From: Azorinus chamasolen
Lineage: Eukaryota > Mollusca > Bivalvia > Cardiida > Solecurtidae
DNA: 64,000 nucleotides
Assembly (NCBI GenBank): GCA_963576725.1
Contig: OY755240.1
Coordinates: forward strand, 63,408,003-63,472,002
Reading direction: 5' to 3'
How positions within the stretch are numbered: position 1 is the stretch's first letter; every line of letters starts with the position of its first letter. The notes under the pieces were generated by a model that did no database searches, was not told the origin of the DNA, and was given only the letters and a program-made list of their open reading frames with translations. The position numbers were made by a program, and so were the translations under genes. Below are positions 55,701 to 62,742 of the stretch, in pieces.

Positions 55701-58700
55701 TACAGTAAGTTTCTGCTTGAACCGAAAATGTACTGTCTTCATAAGCCATTATAAAAAATAATCTCATTAATATTCATGACGTCATTATTTCTTTCTTTAA
55801 TATTTATGGAGTAAAGGGCTAACAATATTTATTAGTAGAATATTTTAGACTATGATTACTAGTAGAATAATTGAGACTATGATTACTAGTAGAATAATTT
55901 AGACTTTGATTACTAGTAGAATAATTGAGACTTTGATTACTAGTAGAATAAATTAGACTATGATTACTAGTAGAATAATTTAGACTTTGATTACTAGTAG
56001 AATAATTTAGACTGATTACTAGTAGAATAATTTAGACTAGGATTACTAGTAGAATAATTTAGACTTTGATTACTAGTAGAATAATTTAGACTGATTACTA
56101 GTAGAATAATTTAGACTTTGATTACTAGTAGAATAATTTAGACTTTGATTACTAGTAGAATAATTTAGAATTTGATTACTAGTAGAATAATTTAGACTAT
56201 GATTACTAGTAGAATAATTTAGACTTTGATTACTAGTAGAATAATTTAGACTGATTACTAGTAGAATAATTTAGACTAGGATTACTAGTAGAATAATTTA
56301 GACTAGGATTACTAGTAGAATAATTTAGACTTTGATTACTAGTAGAATAATTTAGACTAGGATTACTAGTAGAATAATTATACCCCCCTTTTGAAAAAAT
56401 GGGGGTATATTGCTTTGCACATGTCGGTCGGTCGGTCGGTCTGTCGGTCGGTCGGTCGGTCGGTCGGTCGGTCGGTAGATCGATGGTTTCCGAATGATAA
56501 CTAATAAACGACTTGGCCTAGAATCTTCAAACTTGCTGTGGTGGTTGGTCATGACAAGTAGATGACCCCTATTGTTTTTGAGGTCACTAGGTCAAAGGTC
56601 AAGGTCACCATGACCTTAAATGGTGAAATAGTTTCCGATCAATAACTGCTCAAGGGTTTGGCCTTGGATCTTCAAACTTGCTGTGGTGGTTGGTCATGAC
56701 CACTAGATGACCCCTATTGATTTTGAGGTCACTATGTCAAAGGTCAAGGTCACCATGACCTTAAATGGTTAAATGGTTTCCGATCAATAACTGCTCAAGG
56801 ATTTAGCTTAAAATCTTCAAACTTGCTGTGGTAGTTGGTCATGACCACTGGATGACCCCTATTGATTTTGAGGTCACTAGGTCAAAGGTCAAGGTCACTA
56901 TGACCTTAACTGGTAAAATGGTTTCCAATCAATAACTGCTCAAGGGTTTGGCTTAGGACCTTCAAATTTGCTTAGGTGGTTGGTCATGACAACTAGGTGA
57001 GTCCTATTGTTTTTTAGGTCACTAGGTCAAAGGTCAAGGTCATCGTGACCTTAAAGGGTGAAATGGTTTGCGATCAATAACTGCTCAAGGGTTTGGCCTA
57101 GGATCTTCAAATTTGCTGTGGTAGTTGGTCATGACAACTGGATGACCCCTATTGTATTTGAGGTCACTAGGTCAAAGGTCAAGGTCATCATGACCTTAAC
57201 TGGTAAAATGGTTTCTGATCAATAACTGCTCAAGGGTTTGGCTTAGGACCTTCAAATTTGCTTAGGTAGTTGGTCATGACAACTGGATGACCCCTATTGT
57301 TTTTAGGTCACTAGGTCAAAGGTCAAGGTCACCATGACCTTAACTTGTAAAATCGTTTCTGATCAATAACTGCTCAAGGGTTTGGCTTAGGATCTTCAAA
57401 TTTGCTGTAGTAGTTGGTCATGACCACTAGGTAACCCCTATTGATTTTGAGGTCACTAGGTCAAAGGTCAAGGTCACCATGACCTTAACTGGTAAAATCG
57501 TTTCTGATCAATAACTGCTCAAGGGTTTGGCTTAAGATCTTCAAATTTGCTTAGGTGGTTGGTCATGACAACTGGATAACCCCTATTGATTTTTAGGTCA
57601 CTAGGTCAAAGGTCAAGGTCACCATGACCTTAACTGGTGAAATAGTCTGCGATCAATAACTGCTCAAGGGTTTGGCTTAAGATCTTCAAACTTGCTGTGG
57701 TGGTTGGTCATAACCAATAGATAACCCCTATTATTTTTTAGGTCACTATGTCAAAGGTCAAGGTCACCATGCTCTTAACTGGTGAAATGTTTTGCTATCA
57801 ATACCTGCTCAAGGGTTTGGCTTAGAATCTTGCTGTGGTGGTTGGTCATGACAACTAGATGACCCCTATTGATTTTGAGGTCACTAGATCAAAGGTCAAG
57901 GTCATCATGACCTTAACTGATGAAATGGTTTCCAATTAATAACTGCTCAATGGTTTGGGTCGGGATCTTCAAACTTGCTGTGGTAGTTGGTCGTGACCAC
58001 TAGATGACCCCTATAGTTGTTGAGGTCACTAGGTCAAAGGTCAAGGTCACCATGACCTTAATATGTGAAATGTTTTCAGATCAATAAATGATCAGTGTTT
58101 GGCTTAGGATCTTCAAAGTTGCTGTGGTGATTAGTCATGACCGCTAGATGACCTCTATAGTTGAGGTCACTAGATCAAAGGTCAGGGGGTCTGGGGGGTA
58201 TACATGTTTTACAAACATCTCTTGTTTAGACTTTGATTACTAGTAGAATAATTTAGACTAGGATTACTAGTAGAATAATTGAGACTTTGATTACTAGTAG
58301 AATAATTTAGACTATGATTACTAGTAGAATAATTTAGACTATGATTACTAGTAGAATAATCTAGACTTTGATTACTAGTAGAATAATTGAGACTTTGATT
58401 ACTAGTAGAATAATTTAGACTATGATTACTAGTAGAATAATTTTTACTAGTAGAATAATTTAGACTATGATTACTAGTAGAATAATTTAGACTATGATTA
58501 CTAGTAGAATAATTTAGACTATGATTACTAGTTGAATAATTTAGACTTTGATTACTAGTAGAATAATTTAGACTATGATTACTAGTAGAATAATCTAGAC
58601 TATGATTACTAGTAGAATAATTTTTACTAGTAGAATAATTTAGACTATGATTACTAGTAGAATAATTTAGACTATGATTACTAGTAGAATAATTACTAGT

Positions 58701-60332
58701 AGAATAATTTAGACTAACACGTTTTAATCCCCACCATTAACTCTTTACCTAATAGAGACACTTTTTTTCAAACAAAGTAGACCAAGATACTTTTTTTCAA
58801 ACAAAGTAGACCAAGATCATATACAGAGGTGCAGATAGGATGCGTAAATATTTTCCAACAATAGTTCCTTTATTTCTCCACCAAACCCTATACTATGACT
58901 ACTCCTTAGAATCGTCTCTTCGAGACGATTCTAAAGAGTGGTCATAGTATAGGGTTTAGTGGAGAAATGACGATTTTAGTAATTGGGAATACACCGTTAT
59001 CTGTAGCTCTGATAAACCGGTAGCTCCTTAAGGAGAGTTCCTGTGTTCATATGCCATTTGGCATATTGATAACCTCACACAATTTTTGTTACCGTATCAT
59101 CTCTGATATACACCCCCGGGGGTGTAACATTTTTTAAGGTCTTCTTAAATTTTGGACACAGTTTGTAGCTTAATGAAAGCAATGCAGAATGCTCCTCGGG
59201 TAACTTTCTGCCTTGTTTTCAGTCTGCATAAAGCTACAACCTGTATTTTGAAAAAAAAATGTATTTCTCTATTTAATCATTATTATATATAGTTTTACTG
59301 GTTTTATTCATCATTAGTCTGCCCCTTTTCTGTAAGGGGGCATTGATTAGAATGTGTTTATTAGTGAGAACAATCAGAACCCCACATCTCACAATACCAA
59401 CCTGCACCAAGGATCATTCCCTGCATGGGAGTCATGGACACTGCATGACCATCAATGGATAGACTGTCAACGCTCGTGCTTGCTCTCAGTATCTCTCCGT
59501 CCTTCTGATTCTGCTGCTTCAGATTCAGTTTCTCTGTATCTGTTATATGCTGATCTACTGTGATTCCTAACTTCATAAGCTGCTCTCGCAACATCACATT
59601 CTGTGTCCGCAAAATCTCCACTTCTTCTTGCAAATCCTGACTTGGAATCTGATCTTTCAGCTTCTTAATCTCATATTTGTATTTTTCAATTTCAACTTTT
59701 CTATTTTCTGCCACTTGAATCTGTTCTGATATCTTAGACTCCATGCTTTTCTTCTCTTTTTCAAAGTTTGCTAACAATTCTGCATTATATGCCATCACAT
59801 CTGAAGTTGCTGATGTCCGTTTTTTAATCAACTTTTCTTTACTCACATTTTGCGTACTGTGTGCTCTTTTCATGTTTCCTTTACCATTTTGTTGAGATTT
59901 TGAAGGCTGAGTGCCACCAGATTTGTCTATATGCTGCGAGCTGGATGCCTTTCTTATTGGTGTACTTGCCATACTCGGCTTCAAAGGCTTCGGTTTCAAG
60001 AAAACATCTTTATCTTTAATATTTACATTTTCTTTATTACTAGTTTTCTTTTTCACATCTGGTAGTCCTAAACTAGACTTTGGACGAGTCTCTAAAGCTG
60101 ATAGTTTCTTTTTCTGGTGACTAGTTAAGTTTTCATGACTTTTACTGAGGTAGGTTTTGCCCATAGGGGAGTTAACTGGATTTCCCAATAATGACTGTTG
60201 TCTCTTGCCGGAATTGAGGCCAGAGTTGTCTGACTTGGATTCCTTCATAGTTATAGGGGTTGTGGGTTGTTTGGTTCCAGAAGGAGGCTTAGACCGTGTA
60301 GTGACGTTATCTTTCTTGGATGGTGTACTCAT
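43643..60332 (-). CDS. SPECC1L: Cytospin-A/SPECC1L-like protein, six exons, 1081 residues
   Basis: Exons, in transcript order: 60332-59402, 52766-50867, 48137-48005, 45947-45831, 44859-44800, 43747-43643. All five junctions have AG acceptors and GT donors with matching phases, and the coding total is 3246 nt. Residues 1-310 are basic and Ser/Thr/Lys-rich with a short coiled coil ([17 protein letters not shown]). Residues ~363-760 form the long coiled coil that opens [10 protein letters not shown] and [14 protein letters not shown], a cytospin signature. A Ser/Pro-rich linker contains [12 protein letters not shown]. Residues ~968-1075 are a C-terminal calponin-homology domain ([29 protein letters not shown]). 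Length is close to the vertebrate protein (about 1117). The family links actin and microtubules and acts in adhesion, spindle and migration. Orthology to SPECC1L rather than its paralogue SPECC1 is by lineage, as molluscs should have the single ancestor. Upstream non-coding exons and promoter were not found. Confidence 0.9.
43853..44094 (+). mobile_element. MITE family E copy (242 bp) in an intron
   Basis: TTAA at 43849-43852 and 44095-44098. A-A mismatch in the stem; 67-codon frame intact. Confidence 0.9.
44140..44760. mobile_element. Intronic family A (44150-44360), family E (44434-44671) and a C fragment
   Basis: The A hairpin is at 44157-44212. The E copy is older than the others: hairpin agaccctgatgagacagctc / ctgtcttatctgggtctg (approximate) with T-T mismatch and centre ctcctcaaggag. 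C right arm at 44690-44735. Confidence 0.75.
44800..44859 (-). CDS. SPECC1L: Cytospin-like gene, exon 5
   Basis: 60 nt, [20 protein letters not shown], phase 0 both sides. Acceptor atttatttcAG, donor CTG|GTGTGT. Confidence 0.95.
44920..45300. repeat. Two degenerate family A hairpins in an intron
   Basis: 44948-45015 (gagcaggccctgatcaaaga, centre ctcctgtaggag) and 45090-45150 (centre ctcctatagtag). Confidence 0.65.
45301..45612. other. Intron sequence, no repeat recognised
   Basis: No MITE or coding signal seen. Confidence 0.4.
45613..45820. mobile_element. MITE family B copy at a 5' splice site
   Basis: TTAA at 45609-45612 and 45821-45824. The right TTAA follows the six intron bases GTAAAG of exon 4 (minus strand), so intron 4 starts with the MITE. 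Palindrome at about 45714-45780, centre ctcctaaggag. Confidence 0.95.
45831..45947 (-). CDS. SPECC1L: Cytospin-like gene, exon 4 (CH domain core)
   Basis: 117 nt, 39 codons: [15 protein letters not shown]...NSEDK, almost identical to the vertebrate CH domain. Acceptor ttgttgcAG, donor AAG|GTAAAG. A family B MITE starts directly after the donor hexamer. Confidence 0.95.
45957..46115. repeat. Family K hairpin next to exon 4 acceptor
   Basis: gataagatgcgtaaattaaa, gttgtgatcactatttagaa / ttctaaaaaggggtcacaac, tggtggagaaatgacgattt. The sequence shared with other K copies begins within about 15-25 nt of the acceptor. Confidence 0.75.
46140..46368. mobile_element. MITE family A copy, hairpin decayed
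   Basis: TTAACCTTTTACCTGATGAAT start, caggtaaagcatTAA end. The centre ctcctataggag remains at 46285 with damaged arms. Confidence 0.7.
46429..46710. mobile_element. Degenerate Helentron-like (pearl/HINE type) fragment
   Basis: gatggaatacccccgaata start, then gcggacagaccgaccgactg and aatatacctcctcaaacaag with gcggggg. These words are common at the ends of bivalve elements of this type. Confidence 0.5.
46711..46961. repeat. Family A right-half remnant
   Basis: aatctgatcaaggtctgctctgtttgctc (interrupted) near 46718-46748, then cttgcatgaatattcatgag. Confidence 0.5.
46962..47382 (-). mobile_element. Helentron-like non-autonomous element (HINE/pearl type), reverse orientation
   Basis: On the minus strand it starts GGGGGTATATTGTTTTTGC and ends with a stem-loop gtgtttcacaaacac (46971-46985) followed by atcttgttt. 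Internal direct repeats include gacctttgacctgatgtatg twice and tgcatgccaag.ttgaagtat twice. It shares head and tail with 56380-58226. Confidence 0.7.
47530..47761. mobile_element. MITE family A copy
   Basis: TTAA-flanked. CCCTTTACTCCATGAATATT start, ttatggagtaaggg end. Hairpin 47657-47725, centre ctcctacaggag, T-T mismatch. Confidence 0.85.
47887..47910. repeat. (AC)n microsatellite
   Basis: About eleven ac units. Confidence 0.85.
48005..48137 (-). CDS. SPECC1L: Cytospin-like gene, exon 3 (start of CH domain)
   Basis: 133 nt. Split Gly codon then 44 codons including [21 protein letters not shown]. Donor AGT|GTAAGT, phase 0. Family A sequence begins within about 15 nt upstream of the acceptor. 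Confidence 0.9.
48145..48480. mobile_element. Family A right half with nested family B (48251-48459)
   Basis: A words acatgtgaacacaggaaata, gagaaactgtagaatcctg, gatctaggtctactctattt, then B between TTAA 48247-48250 and 48460-48463, then tagg. The B palindrome centre is ctccataggag. Confidence 0.8.
48492..48825. mobile_element. Two fused family A copies
   Basis: TTAA-flanked. The first hairpin breaks off at caggtcctgcagaataa, and a second A body follows (ccctatacttaatgaaaat). The last hairpin at 48738-48790 lacks part of its left arm. Confidence 0.7.
48826..49153. repeat. Degenerate hairpins
   Basis: 48943-49005 (acagtgcagatctgatcaga / actgatctggatctgcagt) and 49058-49125. No gene. Confidence 0.55.
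49154..49382. mobile_element. MITE family A copy, hairpin shortened
   Basis: TTAA-flanked. Hairpin gtaggcccagatcagacggc / ctctatcagggtctgctctg; half of the centre is deleted. Confidence 0.8.
49543..49786. mobile_element. MITE family A copy
   Basis: CCCTTTCCCTGTTCTGTATTC start. Hairpin 49685-49750 with tcctataatagcc, T-T mismatch. Confidence 0.75.
49956..50232. mobile_element. MITE family A copy
   Basis: Hairpin 49992-50056 near perfect, centre ctcctgaaggag, A-A mismatch. Right end ttagggaaaggg. Confidence 0.8.
50317..50563. mobile_element. MITE family A copy
   Basis: CCCTTTCCCTGTTCAATATTC start, catgaaggaaaggg end before TTAA. Hairpin 50462-50525, centre ctcctacaggag. Confidence 0.8.
50573..50818. 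mobile_element. MITE family A copy 48 nt from the exon 2 donor
   Basis: taatccctctccctcatataa start, cagggaaaggtttaa end. Hairpin 50608-50680, A-A mismatch. Confidence 0.8.
50867..52766 (-). CDS. SPECC1L: Cytospin-like gene, large coiled-coil exon
   Basis: 1900 nt. Acceptor caatttcAG before GC ATG AAA; the split codon G|GC gives Gly. It encodes [60 protein letters not shown] and the Ser/Pro linker. Donor GG|GTAGGA, phase 2. Reading through the donor meets a stop at once (50863), so the Met at 52764 and the stop at 50863 are not the ends of the protein. Confidence 0.9.
52837..53196. mobile_element. Two tandem family A copies upstream of exon 2
   Basis: 52837-53052 (CCCTTTACTCCATGAATATT to tggagtaaaggg; hairpin 52959-53030 perfect around ctcctataggag, T-T mismatch) and a shortened copy to 53196. 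Confidence 0.8.
53197..53827. repeat. Intron sequence with a family K hairpin and a C remnant
   Basis: K at about 53445-53605 (atttctccaccaaaccctat, gaatcgtcacttcgagacaatt), ending in the inverted vttaatttacacatcttatt word. A degenerate C hairpin lies at 53625-53690. The rest is unrecognised. Confidence 0.6.
53828..54033. mobile_element. MITE family C, full copy (206 bp)
   Basis: TTAA at 53824-53827 and 54034-54037. Inverted relative to 10722. Stem A-A mismatch (ggatccagatgagacgcc / ggcgtctcatcaggatcc), the complement of the T-T seen in the other orientation. Confidence 0.9.
54038..54503. mobile_element. Family A right half and a full family A copy
   Basis: 54038-54222 (aatggcatatatatacaca...hairpin 54125-54185, centre cttacaggac) and 54262-54503 (CCCTTTCCCCCATGAATATC; hairpin 54402-54470, T-T mismatch). 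Confidence 0.75.
54672..54882. mobile_element. MITE family B copy
   Basis: TTAA-flanked, shares the right TTAA with the next A element. Palindrome centre ctcctatggag. Confidence 0.85.
54887..55125. mobile_element. MITE family A copy
   Basis: Ends CCTTTTACTCCATCAATATT and ttatggagtaaaggg. Hairpin 55023-55088, centre ctcctacaggag, T-T mismatch. Confidence 0.85.
55226..55297. repeat. Family C hairpin, degraded
   Basis: aaacagtttggatcctgat / catctggatccgagctgttt. Confidence 0.6.
55340..55550. mobile_element. MITE family B copy
   Basis: TTAA-flanked. CCCATTCCAGCATATTG start, tacgggaatggg end. Palindrome perfect except gagtatttgc in the left arm. Confidence 0.85.
55573..55817. mobile_element. 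MITE family A copy
   Basis: CCCTTTACTCATAAATACGCC start, tatggagtaaagggc end. Hairpin 55606-55676, A-A mismatch. Confidence 0.8.
55823..56379. repeat. 27-bp minisatellite, left block
   Basis: Unit gattactagtagaataattt plus agacttt or agactat at 27 bp spacing (55881, 55908), with shorter 23-24 bp variants. Interrupted at 56379 by the Helentron-like element. Confidence 0.95.
56380..58226 (+). mobile_element. Helentron-like non-autonomous element (HINE/pearl type) with 145-bp tandem core
   Basis: Head acccccc...gggggtatattg with a small inverted repeat, then a TCGG microsatellite (about 56424-56476). The core is about 12 copies of a ~145 bp unit (gtttccgatcaataactgct; gaggtcactaggtcaaaggt; caaggtcaccatgacctta). 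Tail ctggggggtata, stem-loop atgttttacaaacat (58204-58218), then ctcttgtt. It sits between two T of the minisatellite unit (aataatT/Tagact), the insertion preference of Helentrons. No Rep/helicase. Confidence 0.8.
56424..56476. repeat. (TCGG)n microsatellite inside the Helentron-like element
   Basis: About thirteen tcgg units with one tctg variant. Confidence 0.9.
58227..58716. repeat. 27-bp minisatellite, right block
   Basis: Continues the unit of 55823-56379. A segment with the shortened join aataatttttactagtag occurs twice about 182 bp apart (near 58436 and 58617), showing block duplication. Confidence 0.95.
58717..59401. repeat. Intron sequence with family K hairpin and degenerate D hairpin
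   Basis: 58776-58812 repeats actttttttcaaacaaagta. The K hairpin about 58872-58970 is almost perfect (ctccaccaaaccctatacta / tagtatagggtttagtggag, centre cgtctcttcgagacg). A D-like hairpin lies at 59165-59245. Confidence 0.7.
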
Positions 60333-60362
60333 TGTGTCTGACTCCGGGCGTAACCGCAGCAG
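59402..60362 (-). CDS. SPECC1L: Cytospin-like gene, first coding exon
   Basis: The acceptor tttgtttcAG precedes 60362. Ten in-frame codons (LLRLRPESDT) lead to the ATG at 60332, which has A at -3. I take this ATG (MSTPSKKDN) as the start, though an upstream exon could continue the frame. It encodes the basic N-terminal region and the short coiled coil matching LKNENRMLKDRL of vertebrates. It ends after GCA G at donor GTTGGT, phase 1. Confidence 0.85.
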
Positions 60363-60552
60363 CTGAAACAAATTAAACCCAATAATTAAGCTAAAACAAA
60401 ATTTAAGATCCTATAGCTTTAACCCTTTCCTTCAAATAAACGCCTTTTCATGCATTTGCAAACAGAAAAGACCCAGATAAAATGGCTCCTGATCAGGGTC
60501 AGCTCTGTTTGTTTAAGATATTATACAGATAAGATTCTACAGTTTTGCCTTG
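60363..60552. mobile_element. Family A left half upstream of the first coding exon
   Basis: From 60419 (TTAACCCTTTCCTTCAAATAA), hairpin shortened at 60462-60510. Broken by the next B element. Confidence 0.65.
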
Positions 60553-60556
60553 GTTA

Positions 60557-60777
60557 ACCCTTTCCTCCATAGGCTATTTTTAGACCCAACCTATTTGAAT
60601 GAATCAACCGAAAAGGAGCATTTACTAGAGAAAAGGAAAATGTTAGAATTGTGTAGTATTGAAACCATTGTGATAAATACGGCATTTGCTCCATAGGAGC
60701 AAACGCTCTATTTATCACAATGGTTTCAAGAAGTGACTATTACAGAGGCGTAGAAAGGTGTATTTATGGAGGAAAGG
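60557..60777. mobile_element. MITE family B copy
   Basis: Left TTAA 60553-60556, right gaggaaagggtcaa (decayed). Palindrome centre ctccataggag. Confidence 0.8.
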
Positions 60778-60942
60778 GTCAAATGTTGGATTTTAAAAGA
60801 CAAATCATCCCATTATTTTTATAACAGTAGTCTCTCAGTACTAGATAAGTCTCTCAGTACTAGATAAGAATTCAAAATTTCCAGCAGTGCCAACCCCGAT
60901 TGATCAGAAAGCTTTGATCTGGGTCTGCACTGTTTACAAATA
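60778..60942. repeat. Short tandem word and degenerate A/R hairpin
   Basis: gtctctcagtactagataag occurs twice near 60831-60868. Hairpin remnant 60893-60937. Confidence 0.5.
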
Positions 60943-61154
60943 CAGTAGAACCCCTCTTATGCGACCACTTAGTGAATAAACATACCTGTCTTTATCAGCA
61001 GGTGGTGGCTTAATGCAGGATAAAAGTTATGCAGAAAGCTCCTATAGGATATAGGAGCTTTCTGCATAACTTTCATCCTGCATTAAGCTACCACCTGCCT
61101 CTGCCACTGTGAATTTGACCCCTTTTTGCTGGTCGCATTAGAGGGGTTTTCTTG
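60943..61154. mobile_element. MITE family D2 copy
   Basis: CAGTAGAACCCCTCTTATGC start, gcattagaggggttttcttg end. The centre is expanded to ctcctataggatataggag. Confidence 0.85.
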
Positions 61155-61346
61155 TACCAGTAAACCAGTGGCCCACATTCAAAGGGTTAACCTGTAATAG
61201 CATTTCAGCAAAACCAGGAAGCCACCTGATCTGATTTACTGTTCGTAGTTGTCAGTCAAGTAATTGTTGCATTGTTAGATATAATTTGTGGTCTTCAAAG
61301 CGATCGCTGATGTTATGTACATTTTATACTGAAATAAATATATCTG
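61155..61346. other. No feature seen
   Basis: Unrecognised. Confidence 0.3.
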
Positions 61347-61740
61347 CAGTAGAGCCTGTCATCTTAAATCTTTGCACGCTAAGTAATTTCTCGTCTGCAA
61401 CAATTGTCATCTGCTTCTATTCTTAAAATAAACTTTCTCTCATTTTTTTGGGCAAAAATATGGTCAAGATGACAAACAGCTTGGATCCTGATGAGACGCC
61501 GCATTATGCGGCATCTCATCTGGATCCAAACTGTTTGCATAGGTAATCACAGTTTTGCCGCCAGCGTGCAAAAAGTTAAGTGACCGTCGAAAAGATGTCT
61601 AATTACGGGTCTATAAGGCAGGTTGTAGCTTAAAGCAGGAAAAAAAGTAATGCAGAAAGCTCTTATAGGAGCTTTCTGCATTACATATGCCCTGATTTTA
61701 GAAACCACCTCATACCTGCTTTTTAAGCAAAACCTGTATC
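61347..61740. mobile_element. MITE family D4 copy (reverse) interrupted by a family C element
   Basis: cagtagagcctgtcatcTTAA, then the C element 61368-61575, then TTAAgtgaccgtcgaaaagatg, hairpin aaagtaatgcagaaagctct / ggagctttctgcattacata (approximate), ending aaaacctgtatcctg. Confidence 0.75.
61368..61575. mobile_element. MITE family C copy (208 bp) nested in D4
   Basis: TTAA at 61364-61367 and 61576-61579. Ends atctttgcacgctaag and ccagcgtgcaaaaag, changed from the usual CCCTTTCGCTGCC. T-T mismatch in the hairpin; its centre is gccgcattatgcggc. Confidence 0.8.
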
Positions 61741-61767
61741 CTGGCAAAATATATACAGTCTGCTTAA

Positions 61768-61934
61768 CTCTTTACTCCATAAATACGCCTTTGCAAACAG
61801 AGTAGATCCAGATCAGATGGCTTCTATAGGATTCTTCTGTTTTTGCTTTGGCAAAGACTTCATATGTAAATATGTCATTTTAAGAATTAATCTAATTAAT
61901 GTCCATGATGTCATCATTTCTTGGGAGAAAAGGG
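61768..61934. mobile_element. MITE family A copy, hairpin right arm lost
   Basis: TTAA-flanked. CTCTTTACTCCATAAATACG start, gggagaaaaggg end. Confidence 0.7.
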
Positions 61935-62179
61935 TTAAACACGGCATCACAAGATATACATGTACATGTATCAGCTTGATTCAAATTGTTTGCATAGGTA
62001 ATCATGGTTTCGCCGTTACCATGCATAGTTAAAAAAAACAGCATTATAAGGTAATCATAACCATTTAATCTGGATTTACATTGTATCCCCTGGTCCCATT
62101 CGTAGATTACTGTAGAATACCAGCAAATTCATAATAGCTTTTGTACCCTCCTCTTAGCCCTTGGCCATACAGAGACACC
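61935..62179. repeat. Family C right-half remnant, rest unrecognised
   Basis: 61975-62030: gcttgattcaaattgtttgc, ataggtaatcatggtttcgc. Confidence 0.5.
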
Positions 62180-62460
62180 TTAACCCATTACTCCATGAAT
62201 ACAGTAAAACCTCTCTATAACGGACACTAATTTGTGTTAATTATTTGGTATTTAGGGCAGGTGGCCGCTTAAAGCAAGGTGAAAGTAAAACAGAATTCTC
62301 CTATAGGAGCGTTCTGTTTTACTTTCACCTTGCTTTAAGCAGCCACCTGCCTTTAACACAAAATACTTGATGTAATTTAGTGGCCGTTATAGAGAGGTTT
62401 TACTGTATTCATGTCAGTAATAATGACATGAATATCAATTAGATTAAGTTTTGCATGTTA
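62180..62460. mobile_element. Family A fragment interrupted by D1
   Basis: TTAACCCATTACTCCATGAATA on the left, D1 at 62202-62405, then TAttcatgtcagtaataatgacatgaatatc. The undisturbed A order is seen at 47530. Confidence 0.85.
62202..62405. mobile_element. MITE family D1 copy (204 bp) with clear TA target duplication
   Basis: CAGTAAAACCTCTCTATAAC start, gttatagagaggttttactg end. Centre ctcctataggag. TA at 62200-62201 and 62406-62407. Confidence 0.95.
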
Positions 62461-62501
62461 CCCTGATGAAGACACTTTTAAGAATCAAAACATTGGTTTA
62501 A

Positions 62502-62742
62502 CCCTTTCCCTCATATAAACACCTTTTCACGCATTTGCAAACAGAGTAGACCCAGATCAGACGGCTCCTTTAGGAGCCGTCTGATCAGGGTCTACTCTGT
62601 TTGTTAATAGAATTTCAAAGACCTGTGCCTTTACTTTCTGAAATGGCTACAATGTTAGACCCTCCATATTTCACTATAACAATTCTGTCCATGAATATTT
62701 AGTAGGTATTGGAATTTGAATAAACATAGAACAGGGAAAGGT
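62502..62742. mobile_element. MITE family A copy
   Basis: CCCTTTCCCTCATATAAACAC start, acagggaaaggtttaa end. Hairpin 62536-62604, centre ctcctttaggag, A-A mismatch. Confidence 0.85.
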
